From Clostridiales bacterium (GTDB lineage: Bacteria > Bacillota > Clostridia > Oscillospirales > Oscillospiraceae): 64,000 nucleotides of DNA. This document shows, piece after piece, positions 9,252 through 17,128 of this stretch. The notes beneath the pieces were generated by a model. It was given only the letters and a program-made list of their open reading frames with translations, searched no databases and was not told the origin of the DNA. The position numbers and the translations under genes are program-made. Each line of letters begins with the position of its first letter. The first letter of the stretch is position 1. The stretch spans positions 1 to 64,000 of the forward strand of contig JALFRA010000031.1 in assembly GCA_022785125.1 (NCBI GenBank), given 5' to 3'.

Positions 9252-9400
9252 AAGAATATTTCACGCCCTTCCTCATAGCGTCACATTTTACATAGATGGT
9301 TTGTCTCTTAGAACTTCCGCACCATGACTAACGGTCACACAGAAATGTAGGAAGACCTTTTTGGTTTGTCATGCACAGTAAGGAAGTCCTGAATCGAAAT

Positions 9401-9470
9401 AGCGTTCAAAGAACGCGTAGCCGCAGGATGAAATCCTGCGTTTATGGGGGCTTGGGGGATACCCTCAACA
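9401..9470. other. paired hairpins in the 9,252-9,659 intergenic stretch
   Basis: The 408-base gap between the XRE gene and the helicase gene contains no convincing gene. At 9422-9440 there is a perfect 8-bp stem (CGCAGGAT with ATCCTGCG, loop GAA). At 9452-9468 a second stem follows (TTGGGGG with CCCTCAA, loop ATA). Between them is TTTATGGGGGC. The compact two-stem layout looks like a structured RNA or the end of a lost insertion sequence. The helicase operon promoter should also lie in this gap, but I cannot place it confidently. Confidence 0.4.
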
Positions 9471-9659
9471 AGCAGCGCCGGAAGCCGAATGGCTATCCAG
9501 GGGCATTGCTTGCTACAATATGTTTACACCAAGGTGAATCTCATACACATTACTGTTATTCGTGAAAAAGGATAGCTGACTTTTTGATTCTGCCCAATAT
9601 TTATACCCAAATCACTTTTATCGAAATGTGCTACGCATCTACCTTTACAATAGCCGTCT

Positions 9660-9878
9660 TTACTTCTCTTGTGGATTGTCCTTCACGACCTCCATGATAT
9701 CAGAAATATCGCAATCGAGTGCTGTACAAATGCGCAGCAACACCTCTGTAGTAATGTTATCGCCTTTGCCCAGTTTGGCAATGGATGCCGAGCTTATGCC
9801 GCTGATCTCTCTCAACGCTTGTTTATTCATGTTCTTATCAATCAGCAGCTTCCAAAGTTTATTATAACTAATATGCAT
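9660..9878 (-). CDS. XRE-family regulator, 72 aa
   Basis: A single Cro/C1-type helix-turn-helix domain fills the protein: NKLWKLLIDKNMNKQALREISGIS, recognition helix SSASIAKLGKGD, then the typical LLRICTALDCDISDIMEV ending. GGAGGT lies just upstream of the ATG at 9878. The gene begins 28 bp after the ABC-3C ATPase stop on the same strand, so it is probably the last gene of that operon and may control it. It could equally act on the helicase operon downstream. Confidence 0.8.
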   Translation of the reverse strand: MHISYNKLWKLLIDKNMNKQALREISGISSASIAKLGKGDNITTEVLLRICTALDCDISDIMEVVKDNPQEK

Positions 9879-9906
9879 ATCTTACCTCCGGCGCCAAAAT
9901 TATCAA

Positions 9907-11559
9907 TTAGTACTTCTCTTCAGTACCAGCATTCTTAATTGCCCAGCACCACCCAAACAATTCTTCTCCACCTGGGTTCAAGCGCAGTACCGCAGTGTTA
10001 TTCACAATTTCAGCCGTTCTATCGGTATATGCTTGTTCTTTGTCAAAAGCGATAAATATCTGCTTGTCGCTTTGAAGATATAATTCCATAATCTTATCTA
10101 CCGGATCATCTCCTATATTTTTAAAGATGGAAGAATCGTGAGCGATTACGGGGAGTGGAGTCAACTTTAGCACACTCATATCCAGAACGATCAGACTCTT
10201 GTAAGCAGTGCCTGTTCCACCGTCTCTTGGTGTAGTGAAGACATATTTGCTCTTGGACTCGAAGCGAATTGTGGGTGCCTCGCGCTTTATATCATAAAGG
10301 CTATCATTATAGCGTACCATCTGAGCGTTTAATGTTGATTCAATTTCATGTAGCACCTGCATTTCTGCGTCGTCTAGCTGCTCTTCAATTTCAGTGGCAG
10401 CATCCTTGAGTTCCTGCGTCCTTAGGAACGCCTCGTTCTGTGAACGTAAGCCAGAAATCTGTCGTTCGATCTCCGAATACTCATCAAGAAATTCTTTTGG
10501 AATTTCCGAAGGAATACCAAGCTCAGCAAGTTGTTGCTCCAAGCGCTGGATTTCTGCAGTGACATCCTTTATCAACAGTTGCAAGCTCGCGGCCTCTTCG
10601 AGTAGCTCGGAATCGAGAATGCAAGACAAGCTCCGGTGAAACGACTCAATTTCCTCGATTTTCTTAATATTGGCAGTCGGAAAGAAAGATAAAAGATGTT
10701 GCAAATCATCTTCCGTTGTAATGAATTGCTCGTCCTTATTTTTTGTAACTATGCGGTATTGGGTAGTCAGCTGGCCATACTCGCGCTTTATAGCTTTCAA
10801 CTGGCTAGCAACATCTGCAGCAGCATCCTTGCGCTTCATTTCTTTTTCCAGAAGCGCACTATCGGTGTCTCTCGTCAAGGTAGACTTCTTTTCTAAAAGC
10901 TCTTTGATTCGATCTTCGTTTTTTTTGTATTGTGTTTGAGTTCTAATGGCGCTCGGTACTAGCTCCAATCGACGGGCACTCGAATAGGTCGTTTTCTTTT
11001 CTTTTGCCGTCTTCAACTTTGCTTTCAATTCATCAACAAAACGATACAAATTAAACAGCTTCTCTAAAGAAGTGATGGCATCACTTGCGGTTTGTGAACC
11101 ATTGTTCAATGGATTTGTCACTGTATCGTTATTTTTGCCCGCTACCCTAAAAAAGCGACTAACAATATCTCTAAATGTGACGCCAGGCAGATCAATCTTA
11201 TATCCTGCCATCAACTGCTCGCGAAATTTCTTCACACTGATAATCTCTTGGGGCTTATATTCTTCATTGCAGATGGTTACATGATTAGGATCAGAAACCG
11301 ACCTGCTATAGTAATGTAATCCATCAGCAAACTCAAACGTAAAACAGATGGTGTGGTCGCCAACGTAATTCTTCACATCAGTTTTTCCATAGGTGTCGCC
11401 ACCGAAGCAAAAGTCAACGATCAGAAGAAACGTGGATTTACCGATAGAATTTTCGGCGGCATGACCGCCGAGAACCGTATTTAATCCCTTGTGGAATCTA
11501 ATAGGGCCACGAGGCTCACCGTTTGATTTAAATGCATCACAAAGAATTTCCTTTAGCAT
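9907..11559 (-). CDS. ABC-three component (ABC-3C) system ATPase, DUF2326-like
   Basis: I start at the ATG at 11559, preceded by AGGGGGTG; an upstream frame start at 11607 lies inside the neighbouring gene. In the 550-residue product, residues 31-43 are a Walker A loop (GGHAAENSIGKST). A long coiled-coil middle (about 190-430) follows, then a C-terminal DUF2326-like half with GTGTAYKSLIVLDMSVL and PLPVIAHDSSIFKNI, where the signature helix and Walker B are expected. SMC-like ATPases of this type work with a middle component and a variable effector in ABC-3C conflict systems, and both partners lie directly upstream. Triggering by invading nucleic acid is inferred from the family. Confidence 0.8.
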   Translation of the reverse strand: MLKEILCDAFKSNGEPRGPIRFHKGLNTVLGGHAAENSIGKSTFLLIVDFCFGGDTYGKTDVKNYVGDHTICFTFEFADGLHYYSRSVSDPNHVTICNEEYKPQEIISVKKFREQLMAGYKIDLPGVTFRDIVSRFFRVAGKNNDTVTNPLNNGSQTASDAITSLEKLFNLYRFVDELKAKLKTAKEKKTTYSSARRLELVPSAIRTQTQYKKNEDRIKELLEKKSTLTRDTDSALLEKEMKRKDAAADVASQLKAIKREYGQLTTQYRIVTKNKDEQFITTEDDLQHLLSFFPTANIKKIEEIESFHRSLSCILDSELLEEAASLQLLIKDVTAEIQRLEQQLAELGIPSEIPKEFLDEYSEIERQISGLRSQNEAFLRTQELKDAATEIEEQLDDAEMQVLHEIESTLNAQMVRYNDSLYDIKREAPTIRFESKSKYVFTTPRDGGTGTAYKSLIVLDMSVLKLTPLPVIAHDSSIFKNIGDDPVDKIMELYLQSDKQIFIAFDKEQAYTDRTAEIVNNTAVLRLNPGGEELFGWCWAIKNAGTEEKY

Positions 11560-11776
11560 AACACAGCACCCCCTCTTCTTCATCGAACCTAATCTTGTTA
11601 AGAGCATACAAGCAGTCCATTAAATCCATAAATTCACTGACACCACTTAAATGCGTATGCAGTGCTTTATATAAATCCCCAACAGTCATTGGACCTTCTT
11701 GTAACAATTGCAACGCTATCGGAAACTTTGAAATTACGCTTTCTCTATAAGTAAATAATTTATTTGGAAATAGCAT
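11537..11776 (-). CDS. ABC-3C middle component
   Basis: The ATG at 11776 has GAGG seven bases upstream and overlaps the end of the preceding gene; the stop overlaps the ATPase start. The 79-residue protein (MLFPNKLFTYRESVISKFP, then LQEGPMTVGDLYKALHTHL) is a small winged-helix-like domain. It matches the short middle component that bridges ATPase and effector in ABC-3C systems, probably of the MC6 or MC7 class, though I am unsure which. Tight overlap on both sides implies stoichiometric co-translation. Confidence 0.65.
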   Translation of the reverse strand: MLFPNKLFTYRESVISKFPIALQLLQEGPMTVGDLYKALHTHLSGVSEFMDLMDCLYALNKIRFDEEEGVLCYAKGNSL

Positions 11777-12941
11777 CAAATACCTCACACTTCTGAACAA
11801 AAAACGAAACAACTACCTCACAAGGGCCGGTTTCTTCATTTGTCAAGCCAGCAAGCCATGTAACCAGCTTGTCGAATATTTGACTTTGAGTTAGGCCCTG
11901 TTGTGCTAAGTCTTTATATTCGTATTTCATCTGGGAACAGAAACGCTCATAATCCACAGTGCCTTCCATTTCTAATTGTTTAAAAGTAGTTTCTACATCA
12001 GGATAATATTTGTTTACAAAGTTATGTATTTTAAAGAATAAAGATGCGTCTGTACCATCCATCTTTTTCACAACTTCTGTTGGACTATAATTCAACTCCA
12101 TTACCTGTGTGACCGGAATCTGTGAAATTTTGCGCAAAACACTTTCTACACCAGCAACTAATTTTTCGTCGCTCATTTCATCCAAAGCTTCCTTTAATAT
12201 AGTAATTCTAAGTTTAATGTCCTCCAAACGATGTATTTTCTCAGTATTGATATCAAACATATACCTCCTAGCACATTCCGGGCATAGTGCAATTAGATTG
12301 TCAACCGTGTTCCTTGGCAATTTTGGATTAATCTGGACAACAGTATAGTCAAAAGCACTTTTACCATCAGCATCTTGATACAATGGTTTGAAACATCCAT
12401 CATTAGGGCACCGCTGCTTTGTTTCTGCCAACAGGTGAACACCATACGCATTTTTAAGGTCAGTATCATCGTACACTGGCAATGTCAGTTCTTTTCCATC
12501 GCCTACCAAAGAAGCATCTACAGTCTCAATTCCCATTGCTGCGGCATCTATCAGGAGGCCAATTAGCTCTTCGCATACATTTGGCAAAGTTTCAACAGAA
12601 CACTTTATGCCATAAGCAGATAGTTCGCCAATCATCTTTTTGCGTGCAGATTCATCAACATCATCAAATGCATCCAAAAATGCAGATGTGTCATAGTACT
12701 TTTTTATCATGCGTGCTTTTATTTTGGGCAATGCTTTTCCATTGTAAATGCGGCCCAGATAATCTTTCTCAGACTCCAAGCCGTTATAAGGGTAATATTT
12801 GTTCTGCTCGTCTGCCTGCACCTCTGCATCAGAAGCAGGTGCACGCATAATAAGTGTGACAATGAATGGAATATAATCTTGATTCGTACACTCCACACCA
12901 ATATACGAGTGCAATATTTTTAGAAACTCACTCAATGTCAT
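11760..12941 (-). CDS. ABC-3C effector/C-terminal component with zinc-finger
   Basis: A strong AAGGAGGA site sits before the ATG at 12941, so I prefer it over the upstream ATG at 12971. The 393-residue protein carries a treble-clef-like segment in its middle: CPNDGC, about 40 residues, then LCPECARRY. An HNH-like spacing is possible, but I see no clear His-Asn-His. The C-terminal third (SPTEVVKKMDGTDASLFFKIHNF ...) is helical and of the kind seen in ABC-3C C-terminal domains. As the first gene of the ABC-3C operon it is probably the effector whose activity the ATPase gates. A nuclease function is suggested only by the zinc segment. Confidence 0.6.
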   Translation of the reverse strand: MTLSEFLKILHSYIGVECTNQDYIPFIVTLIMRAPASDAEVQADEQNKYYPYNGLESEKDYLGRIYNGKALPKIKARMIKKYYDTSAFLDAFDDVDESARKKMIGELSAYGIKCSVETLPNVCEELIGLLIDAAAMGIETVDASLVGDGKELTLPVYDDTDLKNAYGVHLLAETKQRCPNDGCFKPLYQDADGKSAFDYTVVQINPKLPRNTVDNLIALCPECARRYMFDINTEKIHRLEDIKLRITILKEALDEMSDEKLVAGVESVLRKISQIPVTQVMELNYSPTEVVKKMDGTDASLFFKIHNFVNKYYPDVETTFKQLEMEGTVDYERFCSQMKYEYKDLAQQGLTQSQIFDKLVTWLAGLTNEETGPCEVVVSFFVQKCEVFDAISK

Positions 12942-12975
12942 TTTTGTCCTCCTTCCGATATAGCTGGTCACCTAG

Positions 12976-13008
12976 TCCGCCCAAGTCCGGTTTAGTCCGC
13001 TGGGCGGA
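12976..13008. promoter_or_regulatory. inverted repeat upstream of the ABC-3C operon
   Basis: TCCGCCCA (12976-12983) and TGGGCGGA (13001-13008) form a perfect 8-bp stem, followed on the plus strand by TTTTTTG. AGTCCG occurs three times within it. It reads as a terminator in the plus direction, yet no plus-strand gene precedes it, so an operator 35 bp upstream of the ABC-3C start is also possible. The rest of 12,942-13,271 holds further small inverted repeats (for example CGTGAAG/CTTCACG at 13095-13118) and no gene. Confidence 0.45.
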
Positions 13009-13271
13009 TTTTTGTTTTGCTAAAATAAAGGCACAAGCAGAGAACGAGAATGCCGATTGCATCATGCACTATACGATTTAGTGTATCACGCTTACGTGAA
13101 GAAAACAATATCTTCACGATAGCAAACTTAAAAACGGCGATGCAAGAGATATGCTTTCGAGTTCCCTGATTGGGATACCATTGTAGAACTGTTGTGACTG
13201 GCATCGCTTGATCCCCGATGGCTCAACCAACCACGGCAGACAATTTAATACCGTAGCTGCCTTTTGAGCGG

Positions 13272-13385
13272 GTTAGCTGCAATCCGAAACGGAGAACTCC
13301 GTTAGGACTGCGGTTAGTTTCCTTTCTCTCTTTAGCAGCGCCTAGGGTCCTCCGTTTCGAGAAATCGAAAAACGGAGGACTTTTT
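13272..13385 (+). promoter_or_regulatory. two-hairpin leader with buried ribosome site
   Basis: Hairpin 1 pairs AACGGAG (13288-13294) with CTCCGTT (13297-13303), inside a larger imperfect stem. Hairpin 2 pairs 13347-13357 with 13370-13380 (11 bp), followed by TTTTT and immediately the ATG at 13386. The GGAGG of the ribosome site is inside the right arm of hairpin 2. The arms share sequence (AACGGAG and CTCCGTT occur in both), so alternative pairings between the hairpins are possible. This is the layout expected of an attenuator or translational switch for the downstream sigma-like gene. Confidence 0.6.
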
Positions 13386-13895
13386 ATGATCATCAAAAGA
13401 AAGCAGGGAGATTCCAAATCCCATTTCCACACCTGCCACCAAGAAATTGGAGGCGGGCAGCACAGTGCTGCCCCTCTGACCACTGATCCTTGTACTTATG
13501 TTTATAATTTTGCAGACGGATCGAGCACCACCTTGGTTTTCAACTCTGACGGCATTTCTGGCATTAATAGTTCTTGGCTTTCTGAGTTGCAGGAACTTGA
13601 TCGCCAAGAATACAATAACAACCACACTCAGACCCGCCGCCATTGCTCTCTGGAGGCCCAAGACCCAGAAGGAATGGGTGGATATTACGAGGGCGACAAT
13701 ATGCAGCGTGCGCAGCTTAGTCTCGAAGTGGACGAATTTCTTTCTGCTCTGCCAAGAGATTTAGAAGTAATCGCCCGTCTTCTATACGCTGGATTTTCTG
13801 CGGCAGATATAGCTCGTCAGCAGGGAGTCAACCGATCCACCATCTGCCGAAAGATCAAGAAGCTTCAGGATGCTCTAACTCGCTATAATCCATAA
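13386..13895 (+). CDS. sigma-70 region 4-like helix-turn-helix protein
   Basis: The 169-residue product ends in a sigma region 4-type fold: LSALPRDLEVIARLLYAGFSAADIARQQGVNRSTICRKIKKL, with the recognition helix at VNRSTICRKI. Residues 37-70 (YVYNFADGSSTTLVFNSDGISGINSSWL) match the N-terminus of small sigma-like factors in Tn1549/Tn916-type elements, so the first 35 residues may be an extension or a mis-set start. Such proteins sit by the recombinase and probably govern excision or transfer transcription. Expression is likely gated by the leader hairpins. Confidence 0.7.
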   Translation: MIIKRKQGDSKSHFHTCHQEIGGGQHSAAPLTTDPCTYVYNFADGSSTTLVFNSDGISGINSSWLSELQELDRQEYNNNHTQTRRHCSLEAQDPEGMGGYYEGDNMQRAQLSLEVDEFLSALPRDLEVIARLLYAGFSAADIARQQGVNRSTICRKIKKLQDALTRYNP

Positions 13896-13914
13896 ATATA
13901 CAGCACCTTGCGCT

Positions 13915-13954
13915 AGCAAAAGCCCGGCCTTTTGACCGGACTTTTGCTATTTTT
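13915..13954 (+). terminator. rho-independent terminator after the sigma-like gene
   Basis: AGCAAAAG ... CTTTTGCT with an inner CCGG/CCGG pairing forms a long stem followed by ATTTTT, 20 bp past the stop. Confidence 0.75.
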
Positions 13955-14083
13955 GAATAAGTTCTGCAAACTGCGCAACAAACGCCCTCTGCCGTGGCCT
14001 ACAAGTGAGAGGTACAAGTGCCAGGGAAGGGTACCAAGGCCGCTCAGACTTTGAATACACATAATCATAGGAGAGAAACGGCC

Positions 14084-14311
14084 ATGGATTACAAAACCGA
14101 ACCCAAGCAGCAGGAGCCGCAGCTGATTTGCCTGTGCGCAGCCTGTGCCAGTGCTTTTTATAATGTTCCCACCATAAGAGTCAAGCGCGCAGATCGCTAC
14201 CAATTCGTGAAAGATACCTGTACCTATTGTGGAATTCGCAGTGGATATGACTATATCGTCGCTCCCCGCAAAGTTCCGCAGCGCCATTCAGGTAATGAGG
14301 CGACGCTATGA
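14084..14311 (+). CDS. small zinc-ribbon protein of the ICE
   Basis: AGGAGAG precedes the ATG at 14084; a longer frame from 14018 has no site. The 75-residue protein has two Cys pairs, CLCAACASAF and CTYCGIR, spaced like a zinc ribbon. It overlaps the next gene by ATGA, so it is the first of a set of four tightly coupled genes that ends at the recombinase. I do not know the family's function; a DNA-binding accessory role is plausible. Confidence 0.6.
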   Translation: MDYKTEPKQQEPQLICLCAACASAFYNVPTIRVKRADRYQFVKDTCTYCGIRSGYDYIVAPRKVPQRHSGNEATL

Positions 14312-14679
14312 ACAAAAAGGATGTCTGTGCAACAAAAGTGGCTTATGTGCGCTTCACGGAAGATGATTTGGCGGATCTGGATCGTCAGGTCCGGAGGGTT
14401 GGCGCACCGTCAAGAGGCGCATATATTCGCAATCTGGTCAAACAAATTCGCCCCGTTGAGCTTCCTCCAGCAGACTATTTATCCCTGCTGGACGAGCTAT
14501 CATCCCTTCGGCGCAGTATTGATGCTTTGGCAGTGCGAGCCGCTGAAGGTGGAACATCTACTCTTAATCCGGTCGAATATTATACATTGTCCAGCCTTAC
14601 AGCGTTAACACTCCAAAAAATCCGGCTTGCGGCGTTACCACAGCAATGTCAATTACCGGAGGATATGATCCATGAATGA
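14308..14679 (+). CDS. MobC/RHH-like relaxosome accessory protein
   Basis: This 123-residue protein has an N-terminal ribbon-helix-helix pattern: a strand AYVRFTEDDLADLDRQVRRVG, then SRGAYIRNLVKQ, followed by a helical tail. This is the layout of the MobC-like plasmid mobilisation proteins that bind oriT beside a relaxase. It overlaps the genes on both sides by ATGA-type junctions. With the relaxases in pieces, a present-day mobilisation role would need a relaxase supplied in trans. Confidence 0.6.
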   Translation: MNKKDVCATKVAYVRFTEDDLADLDRQVRRVGAPSRGAYIRNLVKQIRPVELPPADYLSLLDELSSLRRSIDALAVRAAEGGTSTLNPVEYYTLSSLTALTLQKIRLAALPQQCQLPEDMIHE

Positions 14680-14794
14680 ATCGATTATTGACCGCACCTA
14701 TGTGTGCTTAAAGCTGATTGATATGCTCTACAAGAAGGGCCTTGTCAACGAGGCAACCTATCTGAATGTCAAGCAAACCTATCCGCAAAAGTGA
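14672..14794 (+). CDS. small ORF, 40 aa, SHOCT-like
   Basis: The ATG at 14672 overlaps the preceding stop (ATGAATGA) and follows GGAGG at 14658-14662. The peptide begins MNESIIDRTYVCLKLIDMLY and ends NVKQTYPQK. The pattern 'hydrophobic helix - KKGLVNEATY - helix' resembles the short SHOCT motif. Coupling and position between the RHH gene and the recombinase support a real gene; function unknown. Confidence 0.6.
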   Translation: MNESIIDRTYVCLKLIDMLYKKGLVNEATYLNVKQTYPQK

Positions 14795-14915
14795 ACACTT
14801 TTCCGGCAAGTTGTCAAGGATATCAGGCCAGCGTCCGTATCATTGCTGATTCTGTTGTTTTCGGGTATTCTCGCCTTGTCAGAACAAATCAGAAGCCATA
14901 AAGGAGGAAGATGCT

Positions 14916-16658
14916 ATGTACAATATGTCTCCGTACTCATTGTCCCGTTCTTTCCGGGACAAACCCTGCCGGGCAGTTATATATGGCCGTGCCTCAACAG
15001 AACACGAGGCCCAGGTCAAAGCCCTTCAGAATCAGATGCAATGGTATGATGATGTTGCTCGTTTTCATCCCCAGTGGAATGTCATCAGCCGCTACATTGA
15101 CCAAGGCATTACCGGAACCCAGGTCTATAAGCGGGATGCTTTTATGCAGATGATGGAGGATGCCAAACAGCATAAATTTGATTTGATCGTCACTCGCGAG
15201 GTCTGCCGCTTCGCCAGAAACACGGTGGATGCTCTGGTCTGCGTCCGTCAGCTTGCCGCTATGGGGATTGAAGTCTATTTTGTGAATGATAACATTTGGA
15301 CTCTTGACGGTGATGGTGAGCTGAGGTTGACCATCATGGCTACTATGGCACAAGAAGAAAGCCGCAAAATCAGTGAACGCTCTCTTGCGGGACAACGGGT
15401 CAGCCGCGAAAAAGGCGTCCTCTATGGAAACGGGAACATTTTTGGATATACCAGGAACAAACTCACCAAGCAGTTTGAAATTGATCCCGATCAGGCGGAA
15501 ACTGTAAAAATGATTTTTGACCTCTATGATTCCGGTATGGGTGAAACCTTGGTAGCAAAAGAGCTGACCCGCCTTGGACGCAAAAACGGGGTGGGTAAGG
15601 TCAAATGGGATGCTGGGAAGGTATCAAAAATCATCAAGCGTAAAAACTATTTGGGGTACACAGTTTACTGTCAGTCCTATTCCAACAACTATTTGGAGCA
15701 AAAACGGATCAAGCGCGACGAGAGTGAGTTCGTCTATGTAAAAGGCGGTTTTCCTCAGATCATTTCAGAGGAGCAGTACGAGCGGTGTAACGCCATTCGT
15801 CGCAGCAGGACCAAACGGCTGACGGATGAAAAAGGCCGCACGCGGAGTTTTGGTGTTCAGCAGGCTCAGAATGTATGGGGCAGAAAAATGAGGTGTCGTT
15901 GCGGTTCTCCCATGCTTCGACATCGTTGGAGAACCAATAATGCAGGAAAGCCTATCTATGGATATGAATGCAAACGACACCATGATACGCCCCGCATCCG
16001 CCTTCAGAATGAACAAGGCAATCCAACACCTATCTGTGAGATCAAGCCGGTTGGACAAAGCAAGCTGGAACTGATGGCCTCCAAAATATTTGAGAGGGTA
16101 TGGGGAGACCAAAGAGAAATCGTCCTCCAGACCTGCAAAATGCTGGATGCTTGCTACAAGCCAGACGCAGATCGTCGAGCAGATTTGATGAAAGCGAAAG
16201 ATGATTCTATTCAGTTGCTCCAACAACAGCTGGATGACTTGGTTGTGGTCCGTGCTCGTGGAGAGATTGAGCAGGATAAGTTCCTCCAGCGGACCATAGA
16301 AATTCAGCAGCAGATGGAGGCCCTTCGTCAGAGCAAAGCTCAAATTGCTTCAGAGGACTACAATCCCGGACGCCTGGATATGGAAGCCATTGAGGCAGCG
16401 TTGTGCGAAGCAGTTGAAATGCATGACGGTCTGGTAAGCGAGGATTTCATTGATCTCTTTGTTTCAAAGGTTACACCACTGTCTGATTCCCGCTTTGCCT
16501 GGTGCTTGGACTTTTCTCCGCAGCCCACAGTTGCCTTTCTGAATTTAGCCGGGCAGAGGAAGTACACGACCTGCTCTATGGATAGTAAATTACACTTTGG
16601 TCCTTTTGCTGATGAGGAGGGGCACACCATCCCTTTTCCGGGCAGCCTGCGTCGGTGA
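14916..16658 (+). CDS. large serine recombinase (ICE integrase)
   Basis: The 580-residue product follows a strong AAAGGAGG site. The N-terminal resolvase domain has the catalytic serine at position 27 in YGRASTE, with the conserved GITGT and REVCRFARNTVD segments. A recombinase domain (GYTRN ... GMGETLVAKELTRLG) follows. Next is a zinc ribbon around CRCGSPMLRHRW ... YGYECKRH, then a coiled-coil (LLQQQLDDLVVVRARGEIEQDKF). These are the domains of Tn1549/TndX-type integrases that insert and excise elements as circles. The gene is intact, unlike the transfer genes, so the remnant may still move as a cargo element. Confidence 0.92.
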   Translation: MYNMSPYSLSRSFRDKPCRAVIYGRASTEHEAQVKALQNQMQWYDDVARFHPQWNVISRYIDQGITGTQVYKRDAFMQMMEDAKQHKFDLIVTREVCRFARNTVDALVCVRQLAAMGIEVYFVNDNIWTLDGDGELRLTIMATMAQEESRKISERSLAGQRVSREKGVLYGNGNIFGYTRNKLTKQFEIDPDQAETVKMIFDLYDSGMGETLVAKELTRLGRKNGVGKVKWDAGKVSKIIKRKNYLGYTVYCQSYSNNYLEQKRIKRDESEFVYVKGGFPQIISEEQYERCNAIRRSRTKRLTDEKGRTRSFGVQQAQNVWGRKMRCRCGSPMLRHRWRTNNAGKPIYGYECKRHHDTPRIRLQNEQGNPTPICEIKPVGQSKLELMASKIFERVWGDQREIVLQTCKMLDACYKPDADRRADLMKAKDDSIQLLQQQLDDLVVVRARGEIEQDKFLQRTIEIQQQMEALRQSKAQIASEDYNPGRLDMEAIEAALCEAVEMHDGLVSEDFIDLFVSKVTPLSDSRFAWCLDFSPQPTVAFLNLAGQRKYTTCSMDSKLHFGPFADEEGHTIPFPGSLRR

Positions 16659-16668
16659 GCTGCCCGGA
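16638..16668 (+). terminator. hairpin across the recombinase stop
   Basis: CCGGGCAG and CTGCCCGG pair across the TGA codon. There is no U-tract, so it is a weak terminator or an mRNA-stabilising hairpin. Confidence 0.4.
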
Positions 16669-16685
16669 CAGCTCTAATTCAAAAT

Positions 16686-16714
16686 GTACATCGTTATATA
16701 CACAAGGTATGTAC
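16686..16714. other. candidate right attachment site of the ICE
   Basis: GTACAT (16686-16691) and ATGTAC (16709-16714) form an inverted repeat with a 17-bp AT-rich centre, 28 bp after the recombinase stop. Large serine integrases use imperfect inverted repeats of about 40-50 bp at the element ends, and elements of this type usually end within about 100 bp of the integrase gene. The crossover dinucleotide cannot be set without an empty site or the left end. Confidence 0.4.
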
Positions 16715-16756
16715 GGCGCAGGCCGCCATCAAGAACCCCCGTTAACCCGTTTCCCG

Positions 16757-17034
16757 TTCAGGGGCGCTGCAGCCGTGCAGCGCCCCTGAGACTGTCAAAA
16801 AAGGCACAAGTGCCTTTTTTGACAAAAGGCTGCATGGCGGGCGAAGCTCGATTTCTTGCGAAATAGTCGCCCCGCCCGCCATGAGAAGTGTCATTTCCGA
16901 GGCTCATGTCCCCGGAAATGACAAATTTTGATCTGATTCCGTCGCCTGCGGGCGACGGAACTCTGCGAGGCTTCCTGCGGGGGGGAGGTTTTTCGACAGA
17001 CTGAGGGGCGCTGCAGCCGTGCAGCGCCCCTGTT
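16757..17034. repeat. six-hairpin repeat element with matching ends
   Basis: Six perfect or near-perfect stems are packed into 270 bases with no ORF: 16761-16786 (11 bp), 16794-16823 (14 bp), 16833-16883 (11 bp with an inner stem), 16889-16923 (11 bp), 16937-16960 (10 bp) and 17005-17030 (11 bp). The first and last are identical. The sequences just inside them (GACTGTC after the first, GACAGAC before the last) are inverted relative to each other, so the whole block has imperfect terminal inverted repeats of about 45 bp. It looks like a non-autonomous (MITE-like) element. Confidence 0.7.
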
Positions 17035-17068
17035 TTATTTCCAGGTCGAAAGTTTGGACACCCTGCCG

Positions 17069-17097
17069 TTTACACCGCCGCATTTTTGTGGTAAAAT
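17069..17097 (+). promoter_or_regulatory. sigma-A promoter for the YfbR-like gene
   Basis: TTTACA, 17 bp, TAAAAT, 31 bp before the GTG start. Confidence 0.6.
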
Positions 17098-17128
17098 AAC
17101 TTGTTTCGATGGATGGGAGGCATTTTTT

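Noticed and set aside
9371-9565. 64-codon plus-strand frame
   Set aside because: It has no ribosome site or recognisable domain, and most of it is the two-hairpin structure.
12976-13008. Ordinary terminator
   Set aside because: It has terminator form on the plus strand, but no plus-strand gene ends upstream, so I list it only as an inverted repeat of uncertain role.
16757-17034. CRISPR-like array
   Set aside because: Only the outer hairpins are identical and the inner stems all differ. There is no regular repeat-spacer spacing and no cas gene.
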